Shown one piece after another: positions 9,147 to 19,900 of a DNA stretch of 64,000 nucleotides; the stretch's first letter is position 1, and every line of letters begins with the position of its first letter. The DNA is taken from the NCBI RefSeq assembly GCF_947507565.1, contig NC_089181.1, positions 1,648,634 through 1,712,633 on the forward strand. The letters are read 5' to 3'. The notes under the pieces were generated by a model, which had not been told where the DNA came from, did not search any database, and saw nothing but the letters and a program-made list of their open reading frames with translations. Source of the DNA: Oscarella lobularis (Eukaryota > Porifera > Homoscleromorpha > Homosclerophorida > Oscarellidae). A program made the position numbers and the translations under genes.

Positions 9147-11982
9147 TCATACGGTGTACGCTATCAAATACAGAGGATAAGCCTTATCATTTTTGTAAGT
9201 TATATACACCCGGCTTCCGTTTGTTTCTCCCGTTACTGTATCATACCGGTTGCCCTCAAAAAGTCCCGACCCGGCGCCAGAGTTGAGTAGTGGAGGCATT
9301 CGAAGCGAACCATCCTTTGGTATATCAGCACTCTTACCAGTCAAAACCTTTGCTAACAAAAACTGACGATAACCGGCATTGTAAGAATAGCTGTGGGAAT
9401 AGCTAGCATTGACAGCAAAATAGTTTCCTTGCCCCCAGAGACCTTTGTTGCTGTAGCGCATGTCAAAGCCTTCCTCGCTTCCGTAAATTTTTTCCGGGGG
9501 CGTTTCTCTCGTGCCGTGAAAGAGATCCATTTCGTTTGTTACACCGTCGTTTTTCATTTCCATTTCTTTTCGATGATGAACAAATCGTCGCCACAGCCAT
9601 TTGTTCTGTATACGCTGAACGAGTTTAATGACAGCCTAGGTAAGACATTTTACAGACGTTTTAGCATAAGCGATATATTTATTTACGCTAGGTAGAGTGC
9701 GTCGCACGAGCTTCCGTATTTCCTGGTACTCTGCATCTTTAGTAGACAAAGACCTGAGTTCCAGATTTTCAAGTTGGTCGCCCCATTCTGGTGGGAAGTC
9801 TTGCTCAATGCTAGCGTTTTGGATTTCGACAATTTCGCTCTACAAAAGAAGCAAACAGTAGCCCAGGGGCAGCTAAGCATAATTATCGAAAGCGTATTAC
9901 TTGCAGAAGTTTTACTGCTTCACTCACAAAACAGTTGACGCCTTTTAGTACCTGTGTTATTCTAGACCCGTCAGTTCTTTTGTCGACAGTCTCTAGATTA
10001 AAATGGCCTTTGGCCTCCTCAACGAGTTTTTCCACTTGCGACTGCAAGTGCTTAGGATAGGCAAGAGGCAATGTTTGAATGAAACCTGCCACAGCCTTTC
10101 GAAATTTCGCAGTTGCGGCTCGCGCATCCGCGCTCTCTCCGCGCACAGTAACCGCAACTACGCGACGACCAACAGCTTTACCCCGTAGACGCTCACTAAA
10201 AGCTGGTCGCCTTTTCTGAACAACTTCACGTGAAATTTTCGACTTCTTCGTAGTCCTCAAGTTCACTTCAGTCATATTAATGGGGTCGCAAATAACAGAC
10301 AAGCTGGAAACTGTGACAGCGCGTTTCCCAGATTTTCTAGCAGATTCTAATTCTCTTGACACCGAGTCGCTGTACGGCACCAACTCACCGCGGCCGTCTT
10401 CGTAAAACCACTGAATCTGAGTGGTGGCGTCACTTGTTTTGTTCCTCCTGACGGGTCGCTCTTTCTTGGTCATTACGTTACTCTGAGTCATTGTTTGAAA
10501 ATTAATCATATAGAAATGCTTCTGTTTGCTTCTCGACGGCTCGAGCACGCAACAGCCTTTAGGATTCTTCTGATACTCTGTCTCTATGAAAGAATTTGCT
10601 TCTTCGGCGTAAACCTGAAAGGCGCCGCGATCATTTTTGAATAACCATTCAGTGCGAACGGCTTCTTTAGTTGAAGTCTTTTTGGCGTCGTGCTGAATGT
10701 CGCTAAACGCTTCCTGAAAAGCATCAATCAAGCCAGGATCAACCAACGAAATAATGACGTCACGAAGAGCGTTAGAATCATTCGCCAGATACACCTGTAT
10801 TGCATTCAGCGTGACACGAGCACACTGATCAGCACCAAAGCCAAACTGACCAGAAAATGCCGGCATAGCGACAGAAACGGCACCATTACGTTCAGCACAG
10901 CAGAGACTATTGATTACTGAATCTTTTAGCGTCGCTTCGTCTTCTGAATCTTCAGCTCCACTGTAATCAGGCAACGCAGTAAATACTACGCAACGGCACT
11001 TGAGGTTGGAAACGGGAAACGCTTTAGCTTCGGTCGGTTTCAGATGACCATGCGTAGCGACATGTTTCTGGCAGGCTAACGTAATACTTTCACCTTCAAC
11101 TTTAGCTATTCCTTTGCTGAGTCCCTTCGCATGGCTTATGTCTCTTGTAGTAGGACAAATAATTGCATCGACGATGTGACTATGAGCCAGTATAGGATGA
11201 CGGGTAAGTTGGATAGAGCCGTTGGGTAGGTCTACTTTTTGGATAAGGCCTTCTTTTTGGCCAGGCCACGTTATGGTGACGCAGTGTTCTTGTTGAAGTT
11301 TGGACGTAGCATTGCTGACGTCTGCTGTATCTAAACTTGACGATTCCAATTCGTCAAGACGTACCAATTGCTCTGCTAAAGACGAGCGCTTCTGTTGTAA
11401 TTGTCGTTCAATCTTTGGTCTGATGGCGTCGATGGCTTGACTTGTGCCTTCCAGTTTGAGACTGCAACCATCAGCTTCTCGATGGATGTATACACGGCTG
11501 CTTTTGCCCAATTCCACCAAAGTAGACCAGTGCCTCTTGATGAGGAGTCGCAGGGCAAGTTTGTCATCGTACGAGAAAATTTCGGAAGCAGGGCGTCTAC
11601 AGCAAAAAATCACGAATCAATTTAACGATAAACCCGACTTGGCTTACATTAGTCCAGCTCTCGTGGCAGCAGCGGCTTTCGGTTGTAGTGGAACTGGCAA
11701 AATTTGCTCGCGGCTTGCGCTTCCCCTAGCCTTCACGTTCACTTTGATTTGCTTTCCTTTCAACGTGGTGCCATGCAGTCGGCTGCACGCGACTTCGGCA
11801 GAACGTTTGTCGCAAAAGTTGACAAACGCGAAACCTCTGGACTCCCTGTTCGGGTGACGTTGGACGTGTACGCTTTTAATTCCCTTCGCGCCGTCATATG
11901 AGCGAAAATGAGCTTCCAGATCGCTTTCGCTCACAGACAAATGCAGCGAGCCGACCCAAAGGCTTTTTAGATCGCCGTCCAT
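9147..11982 (-). CDS. PARP10/14-like mono-ADP-ribosyltransferase (RRM-macro-WWE-WWE-PARP)
   Basis: Four exons: 11982-11648, 11596-9901, 9839-9687 and 9635-9147, with introns near 50 nt and good GT-AG ends. Exon 1 encodes an RRM (LWVGSLHLSVSESDLEAHF, RGFAFVNFCD). Exon 2 holds a helical KH-like segment, one macro domain (VDAIICPTTRDISHAKGLS to SLVDPG) and two WWE-type domains (EWLFKNDRGAFQVY; IQWFYEDGRGELVPY). The last exons encode a PARP catalytic domain (MDLFHGT, GLWGQGNYFAV, YPLYLIAY). The triad reads H-Y-L/I rather than H-Y-E, as in PARP14/PARP10, so mono- rather than poly-ADP-ribosylation is expected. One macro domain instead of the three of vertebrate PARP14 makes it short (about 890 residues). 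Vertebrate relatives are interferon-induced antiviral factors. Confidence 0.9.
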
Positions 11983-12051
11983 GCCCGACAAGCAGGAAAA
12001 CGAAATCGAAAGTTGGACATACGGGCGTTTGGAGTGATCAGTACAGTATCT

Positions 12052-13645
12052 ACTAGCAGTCAACCCGGCTTCGCCCGGGTATTGGTCTTACTAATAGCTT
12101 TCCATCTTTTTCTGAAAGTTCTCCTTCCCAGCGGTGAATATGCATCATGCCGCTGATATGGCCTCCCGTAGTGTGAAAGGGCAGGGAACTCCAAATTGAA
12201 AACTCCTATTAGAGACTCAGTTCCTAACTCTGACTTGAATATTAGTATTAGACGGCAGTCTCTGACTCCGGCTTGATTATTTCTGTTATATAAACAGTCG
12301 ATCCCTAGCTCCAGCTTCATTATTTCTGTGTTACAGTATTAGCGTTGGCATATTACCCATATTAATTAACCTCTGGAGGACAGAACTTCCATCAATGAGA
12401 GCCGGAGTCAGATAAAAGGTCCTCAGATACCCAGTCCCTAGCTAACTCCGTCCCAATCAAATCTATTAGATACTCAGTCCCTAACTCCGGTTTTAATAAA
12501 TAGATACTCCAGTAGTTCCTGATCGACTCTTGCTTGATTATTTCTGTTATCAAAACAGTCCCTAACTCCAGGTACTCGCCTCTAGGCACAAACACCCTGA
12601 TAAATTATTATAGGAGGGAAGGCTAGCAGTCAAGGTCTTACTAATAGCTTTCCCTCTTCTAAAAGTTCTCCTTCCCTGCGGTGAATATGCATCATGCATA
12701 TAGACCGCTTACATGGCCTCCCGTAGTGTGAGAAACGCATAGGGGAACAAAAAGAAGAAAGGACAGGGAACTCCAATTTGACAGTTCCTATTAGACACTC
12801 AGTTCCTAACTCCGACTTGAATATTTCTATTAGAAATCAGTTTCTGACTCCTGCTTGAATATTCCTGTTATATAAACAGTCGATTCCTTGCTCCAGCTGT
12901 GTTATTAGCGTTGGTTACACTACTGCATGCACTACGGGAAGGTCCACACGCATATTAACCTCTGGGGGAGAGACCTTCCAGCAATGAGAGCCGGAGTCAG
13001 AAAAAAGAGACACGAACGTCCTCAGATATACATTCCCTATAACTCCGGCCCAATGAAGTCTATCAGATACTCAGTCCCCAACTCCAGCTTTATTCGATAG
13101 ACACTCCAGTAGTCCCTAGCTTCATTATTTCTGTCACTAATACCGTCCCCTAACTCCAGGTACTCGTCTCCAGACACAATCACCCTGTCCATAAATCATT
13201 ATAGGAGGGAAGGTCTCTACTTGACAATTCCTATTAGATACTCAGTTCCTAACCGTGACTTGACTATTTCTATTAGAAATCGGTGTCTGGCTCCGGATTG
13301 ATTATTTCTGTTATCTAAACAGTCGATCCCTAACTCCAGCTTCAATCTGTGATATTAGCGTTGGTTACACAACGGCCTGCACTACGGGAAAGTCCATACG
13401 CATGTTTAACCTTTAACTTTCAGCAATGAGAGCCGGAGTCAGAAAAAAGGTCCTCAGATACCCAGTCCCTAACTCCGGCCCAATCAAATCTATCTCAGTC
13501 CCTAACTCCGGCTTCATTAAATAGATACTCCAGTAGTCCCTGACTCTAGCTCGATTATTTATTGTTATCAAAACAGTTCCGAACTCCAGGTACTCGCCTC
13601 AAGGCACAAACACCCGGATAAATTATTATAAGAGGGAAGGCCTCT
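12052..13645. repeat. Three tandem, diverged copies of a ~570-590 bp repeat
   Basis: Unit A runs about 12052-12620, unit B about 12621-13213, and unit C about 13214-13645, lacking the first ~150 bp. Shared landmarks are gcggtgaatatgcatcatgc, gcctcccgtagtgtga, tattagcgttgg, caatgagagccggagtcaga and a tail near aggcacaaacacc. Within each unit a shorter motif around cagtccctaactccgg recurs every 30-60 bp. No credible coding frame spans the copies. It starts directly upstream of the PARP gene. It could be a satellite-like array or a non-autonomous mobile element family. Confidence 0.8.
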
Positions 13646-13894
13646 GCTTGGAGAAAATCTAATTTTTGCGTATTTGTCAGTACGACGGTCCTACAAAATA
13701 AGTAGCATTTTCCTGGTCGATTAAAAGCAAAACGGTGCAGTACCTATGAGCGGCAGTCCAATTTTTATTAGAACCGGCTAAGTAAATAACTCGGTATTTA
13801 TTACATGGTCGCATCCCTCTAAAAGGCAACGGTGGGACACCGAGAAGCGCGGGAGAGGGACGTAAATAAATCGGCGAGAAAACGCGCCCAGAGG

Positions 13895-14265
13895 TGATGA
13901 CGCAAAGAATGACGTCATCGCCACCCTAGACTAAAACAGACGAAACGAAACGCCACCGTCGCGCAACGCTATCGAAAGCATACTTCGAAGCGTTTCGAAG
14001 CTAAGAGCGGAACGACTTTGGGCGGTTGACGTCGTCAAACAGTCTTAGCTCTTCGCACCGCACGTGACGGTGACGTCGAGTGACGTCGTGCGCGGGATCC
14101 CGGGGACCCCGACGAAGACGCTTCTATAGAAATGTCACGATTTTCGTCGCACGGCGGCGGAAGCGGTTCGCGCACGGCCGCCGCGCGCGCGAACGAAGAA
14201 ATTTGAAGCGAAGCTTAGAGTTACTCGCGCCGTATTTAACGCGCGGTAGGCCGTGACGTCTTTTT
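13895..14265 (+). promoter_or_regulatory. GC-rich segment with clustered CRE-like TGACGTC sites
   Basis: TGACGTCA-type cores occur near 13911, 14028, 14079, 14090 and 14253, with a CACGTG near 14060, in a stretch rich in CpG and purine-skewed motifs. A tatttaa sequence near 14235 precedes the transcribed-looking + strand segment at 14280-14945. CREB/ATF-bound promoter is the simplest reading. Which gene it serves is unclear. Confidence 0.4.
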
Positions 14266-14401
14266 CATTTTAGTAGTGTAGATGTTTGGAGTGACCCCAT
14301 TATTTGTACATTCTCATTTAATTGGAGTCAACAAGGCTGTCACAAGAATCACACCTTAATTTCTCTTGCTGACTTGACGACGAGTGAACAAGAAAAATGT
14401 T

Positions 14402-14467
14402 AGCCTGTCGTCACCTCTTCCTTGATCCCGTATAACGGGCTCGGGAGAACGTCTGGTGACAGGCTAG
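14402..14467 (+). ncRNA. Predicted ~65-nt hairpin, possible structured RNA
   Basis: tagcctgtc-gtc-acc pairs with ggtgacaggcta across about 40 nt (12 paired positions with a 3-nt bulge), and an inner cccgt/acggg hairpin forms inside. It could be a structured RNA, a foldback element, or chance. I do not recognise a known RNA class. Confidence 0.25.
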
Positions 14468-14639
14468 AAAATGTCATACTAGATACACTAAAGTTCGTGC
14501 TATGACGTGAGCTCAAAGGAAACTTGGGAATGGAAGGAGAGAAAGGAGAAAACGGTACTATCAACTAGAAGCAGTGTGTCTAGAAAAGAAAGGATGGCAA
14601 AGATACAAGTCTTATACAGGTAATTTTCCAACAAAGAGA

Positions 14640-14941
14640 AGTGTCATAAGTTCCAATCTGGTTTGATTAGGAGTGTGTCTAGCTTCATGAAGGACTTTAG
14701 CGAAAATCAAATTACCAGTCCCGAGGCATCGATTGTCAAGATGGGGCCCTTAACTGTAGCATAGCGAGGTCAACTTGTCGCCGTCGACGCGGAAGTGATT
14801 GAACGAGAAATCGATAACATGAAGAAACGCTGCTTTAATTGTCATGCTTCAGGCCACTCTGAGCGAGAATGTTTACGCCGGGCCCATGTCAAGCACATGC
14901 TGTCTGATTGGCAGCGTTCTGGTCCGCGTGTTTATTGGTAA
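14640..14941 (+). CDS. Possible exon(s) with a CCHC zinc knuckle
   Basis: From 14822 the + strand frame reads KKRCFNCHASGHSERECL and ends at a TAA near 14940. The spacing C-X2-C-X4-H-X4-C is that of a retroviral-type/CNBP-type zinc knuckle that binds single-stranded nucleic acid. The same frame is open upstream from about 14640 except for one TAG near 14764, which an intron or a mutation could explain. It may be a gag-like remnant or a small gene driven by the CRE-rich region before it. Only the knuckle itself is well supported. Confidence 0.4.
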
Positions 14942-15064
14942 GAGTCTATATGCTTGCGCTTGAAAGCGGCAGGCTAGTGTCTGCGTGAACAAAAGCATAA
15001 AAGGTAGATGTGAAGCATAAAAGGTAAAAGCAAATGAGGGTAGTAAATATAGAGTTACTTTCAG

Positions 15065-16990
15065 TTACCGAGAGAAAAACATCCGTTTTGCATCAGAAGA
15101 ATTCAAGAAGCACCGATGATCTTTGTACAGTTTTAGCAATTTCCTCCACATATGACAGAACTGAAGAACATTTTCATTGCCTTTAGAAAAAGATGTTAGA
15201 GAACTCGTAAATATAACTCTGTTGCAAACCGTACCAACAATAACCAAGCCCCGCCTTGCTCTAGTTAGTGCCACATTCATCTGATGTTCATCGGCGGCAA
15301 AACCGACATTCTCTTCCTTCCAGTGCCTGGTTGGAGACTTGATGACGCGACATTCGGGAAGAGAGCGCACCGTAGAAAGAACTACAAAGTCAGCTTCGCC
15401 ACCTGCACGCATCTCAATACTTTGGAAAAATGAGCAATCCTAGGATAACTATACCTTGACTTTCAAAGATTGTGCACACTCGAACGTCGGTGACGTACTT
15501 TAGACGCAGCTTCTTTTCAATAAGAGACTTTTGTGCTGTGTAAGGCGTAAGAATGCAAACGCCAGATGATAGAACGTCGTATTCTCGAGTCAGCGACAGC
15601 ACAATATGAACCTGTATGCTCGCATTACACCTCGCCATGCACATCTACTGATTCAAGGCGAAACTTACGACGAGATCCACTTCGCCTGCGTTTGACTTTG
15701 ACTCCTCGCCATCACTGACAACATCAGACACAGCATTAATGTCTTCCTTTCCTTTGACGTTCACAAAACAGTACGGTTTTATACGACGGCGTTCCACCTG
15801 TCTCGCAGGCAAATGCCTCCAACACGACCAAACGTTTGACTGCCGTTGCCTTTTCACCGCTTCGGCAGTCTTCAAGCGACCGTTGTAAAACATTTCCGAG
15901 GCAAAAGAGCACAAATCTTCATGCTAATCGTAGATAATTTTCAGATAAGTAACTGCAGGCATGCAGGCGAAAGCGCTCTTCTTACCATTCTGTATTGTTC
16001 GTCCAGCATTATAGCACTTTCAGACAGACGTTCGAACATGGACCTACTCAAAACGTCATTTAGGCTCCTATTCTGAACGACGGGCTGAAGTTGTTTGTTA
16101 TCGCCTATTAGAACGATCTTTTGCTGAGCGGCAACGACGGCGACCATTGTTTCGGGTTCGGTGCACTGCCCCGCTTCGTCGACGATTACTTGAGCCACTC
16201 GGCGATCGGAACGACGTCGCAAACGGGCGCCGCCGGCCTCCACACAGGTGCAAAGGATGACGTCGGCTGATTGGATTTCCAGCTTCTCGGCGCGGCGAAC
16301 AAGGTCTTTGTACTCGTCTGCTTCGTCCTCGGTCGGAGTTCTGTCCGTATGAGAGTAGTTTCTAAAGCGCTCTTCAAACTTTCTAATTTCTTGCGCCAGA
16401 TTCCTCGCCACGAGATCCAGATGATTTTCGTTTCGTATGCGATAATGCAGAGCAATGCCTTTCAATTCTTCCGACTCCGTCTTCTGCACTTCGGGTATGC
16501 CCGGCGGCTGATATCGCTTGAATAGCGACAGGCCAGGATACGACTGCGATTCGATGCTTCCGCCATAAACGCGAAGCAAGGCAATGGGATGGACGCCTTC
16601 TTGTCCTCTCTTCTTATTCGTAAGCCGTTGAAGCATTTCTAGAATATAACAGTCAAATTAAAACGAGTTCGTGAAAGGCAATAGCAATATAGCGTACTGG
16701 CTACAAGATCGACAGCCTCGTTAGATGGAGCGCAGTAGTAAAGATGCCTCTTTTTGTAGTTGCTTTTGCTTGCATTCTGCTGGGCCAACCACCAAGCAAT
16801 GTGTACACATGTAACAGTTTTTCCTGTACCTATATGTAGGATAGAATTGTATAGATATGCGTTCAGCTGCTGGTATGTATGAACAAACCTGGTGGGCCTC
16901 GTATAACTGTGACATCAGTTTCCAAAGCACGACGAACCGCTCTGCATTGATTCGAATTCAGACGCTTTTCTCGACCGAGAATCTCCGGCA
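15065..16990 (-). other. Helicase domain 2 of the HELZ2-like protein
   Basis: Exons from about 16985: TDVTVIRGPPG is split from TGKTVTCVHIAWWLAQQN by an intron (about 16832-16888). Later motifs are YYCAPSNEAVDLVA, VIVDEAGQCTEPETMV, LIGDNKQLQPVV, MLDEQYRM, VCILTPYTAQKSLIEKKL, FVVLSTVRSLPE and MNVALTRARRGLVIVGT. These are complete UPF1-family SF1 motifs. The stop follows SSDAKRMFFSR at 15065. Confidence 0.85.
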
Positions 16991-19900
16991 AGGATAGATA
17001 TTTAGAATCGTCCACTAAAGCCGGAGAAGTTAAAGAACAAGCGACGCGCTACACAACAAAAAAGAATCACCTCGCTGCGAGCGGAGTATTGCTTCTTGTT
17101 GAGTCGATCTCATGACGACCTTTTCTAAAAGCTCTTCGTTGACATTTTCACTTGCATCGATAACGCCTGAGACTTCGATTAGGCTCTGCCTCATACGTCT
17201 AGAAAAATCCTTCAAACTCGTCTTTCGCATGTTATGCGCCGTACCTAAAAGGAACGCTGCTGTGAATGAACTGAGCAACGCAAGACACGCTCGATATTGT
17301 TTCGAGATCAATGGAGATTGTCGCAGGAGATTGAACGCACTGCTTTATTCCCAGGAAACACTTTTTTCTCTTGGTCTCTTCTCCCTCCCCACTTTCTACA
17401 TAGTCTTCCTCGTTCGTATCACATACGTGGCAGTGAATAACGATGTTGAATCGATCTCTTTGACCAAAAAACGTATCCTCGTCCCAGACTCCTTTACGAC
17501 TTCCCTCCTCTGTTCGTGACGCCAACTGTCTTTCCGGCAACTTCAAATTGAAGTATCTCAAACAGACGTAGTCACCGCGTCTGCGAGCGATTTTTCTCTT
17601 GTCGGCATAGCGCTTGTCAAGTTCGACGCGCCCGCGTAATAGTCCGTCGTCACTTCGACTCCAGGTAACGACCAAGTTATCAACCAAACTCGGCGCGGCT
17701 GTTCCCGATGTTTTGACGCTTGCCGTAGCGGACTCCGCTTGAACGATGGGAAGCCAAAAGGAAGCATAGTGCTCAAAGGAGTCGAAAGCAGACGGCGGCG
17801 ACGACGATCTTTGCGTAACAACGTCCAAGGTCGAGGCAAAACACTCAGCGGGGTCAGTGTTGTGCTCGAGACAGATGCTGAGGCCATCCGGAAAGTTGAG
17901 AAGTTGAACGTAAGGTTGAAGGAGTCCTCCCTTTGAACGGCTGGCCACTTGAATGGAGACAAGATCGTTTACCGATATTTGTTTTTTTATGCAAGGAACA
18001 TTGCTGGGCCTGTTGTCTGCCGTAGTCCTTCTGCTGCTAATTTCTCTTATGATTGTCGATACAACGCGGCGTATGTCTTCAATGTTTTCGTTGGCAACGG
18101 GGTCGCTTAATTTCGTCCACAAATCGATGCTCACCAAGCCGAGTTTTGCCTCTGGGAGAGATCCATTGGAGAATTGCTGCGGCTGTCTACGGTCGTGCAG
18201 TAGAGCGACTTTCCATTCAATATCAATGCCTTCTGCACCCAAATTGGCAGTCGATGCGTTGAGAGAGGAGAGTCGAATCCTCCCGGCGCCGGACGGAAAA
18301 TGAGCGCAATCCGGAACGTACAGTTCGAAATATCCATTCGAGACGGATTCAACGACAGCCACCGTTGAAACCGGATAGCAAAATATGTCGCAAGCAAACT
18401 TCAAGAGGGCAGATTCTTTACCGAACTTTTTCGCCATTTGACGTCGGTAGGAGCAATTGAGCCCGATTTCACCGACGTCGCTTTTGCTGTAGTCGATTTT
18501 CGTTACACAATTCAGAACAAATTTCTTCAGCAACCGTTGATTGACAAGGTCGACGAAGCGGCGCACTGGCGAAGTGAAATGACAATACTTCATGCCGAGC
18601 TGGTCATGCTTGCGCGGAAATTGAGGATCAGTAGACAGAGTCGTATAATGAGCTCCTTGCATGGTTCTCAAATATTTCGACAGCCACATGGCAATCTGAG
18701 GATGATATTTCTCGCAGTAAACAAAACGGGCCGCCGCCTTTACTGCGTCTGCGTCGTCAGAGTCCAGTGCATCCGATAGTGTTCGGACTTTTCTCATTAG
18801 AACGTGCATCGACGCTCTTGACCGATTCTCCGCAACCCGACGCGGCATTGCGTTTTGCACCGCGTTTGTCAGGCGAGCGGACGGTCGCGCAAACTCGCCG
18901 ACTGTTTTCGCCCATTCGCTCAAGCGAGAATCGATGGGCGGAAGCTGAGAGTTCAGGATGCACATTTCTTTGCATTTCCCGAGTAGCGCTTTCGCAACAG
19001 CCCAATTCGTCATGATCATGAGCTCCTCGAAGAGTTCGTGCGCTGAGAAGTTCGCAATCGGTGAACGCAAACGATGCGTTCTGATCTTTTGTCCAAGCCA
19101 ATGCATCAAACGAACGTCCTCAATTACTTGGTCGTCAATATCGGGCGTACAGCGCCCGGCGATGATCATATCTACACTTTCGTACGACAACTTGCAGCAG
19201 CTCTGAATTATTTTCGAGCTGAACTCGATGTCACCACACCGTTTGCCTTTCTCATTAAACGTAAACGACGTCGAAATGACTCGTCGCGGCTCGTTCGGGA
19301 GAAGACTGCACGCTCGAGTGCTGGCGCAGCTAGGCAGCATGGGGAGTCGCACGCCACCATTGTAATCATAAACAGTCGTTCCCAATTGTTGGGCTCGCTC
19401 GTCCAAATCGTTGTCGGCCTTGACAACCGAATCGACGTCGGTAATGAACACGTGAACTTTGTAACAACCGTTCGGTAAACGTTCTATGGCAAGAGCATCG
19501 TCGAGATCTTGAGACTGGGGAGGATCTATAGTGAAAGCGTTTCGGATCAAGGGCTCGGAGCCGTCTATTGCCCGCGGTTCGAACGAGTCGTCGCTTTCAC
19601 GTTTGTACTTCTTGAGTTCGTTGTAGCCGATGTACTGAATATCCAACAATCGGAGACCGTGCTCGTATGTCAGTCCGGGTTCGACGACGTCGACGACGAT
19701 GCCGAGCGGAAACGTGCACTCTTTTTTCCACTTGACGAACTCGACAACGAAGAGCTTGGACGCTGCCGCCTTCGCTTGAACGCACGCCGATTTCTTCTCC
19801 TTTATCCGCCCGATTTCCTGCAGGCTCTCGAAGACCAGAACGCACTTTCCGTGATGCCTTTCGTGTCGTTCTTGAAATTTGCTGGGAATGTTGATGAAAA

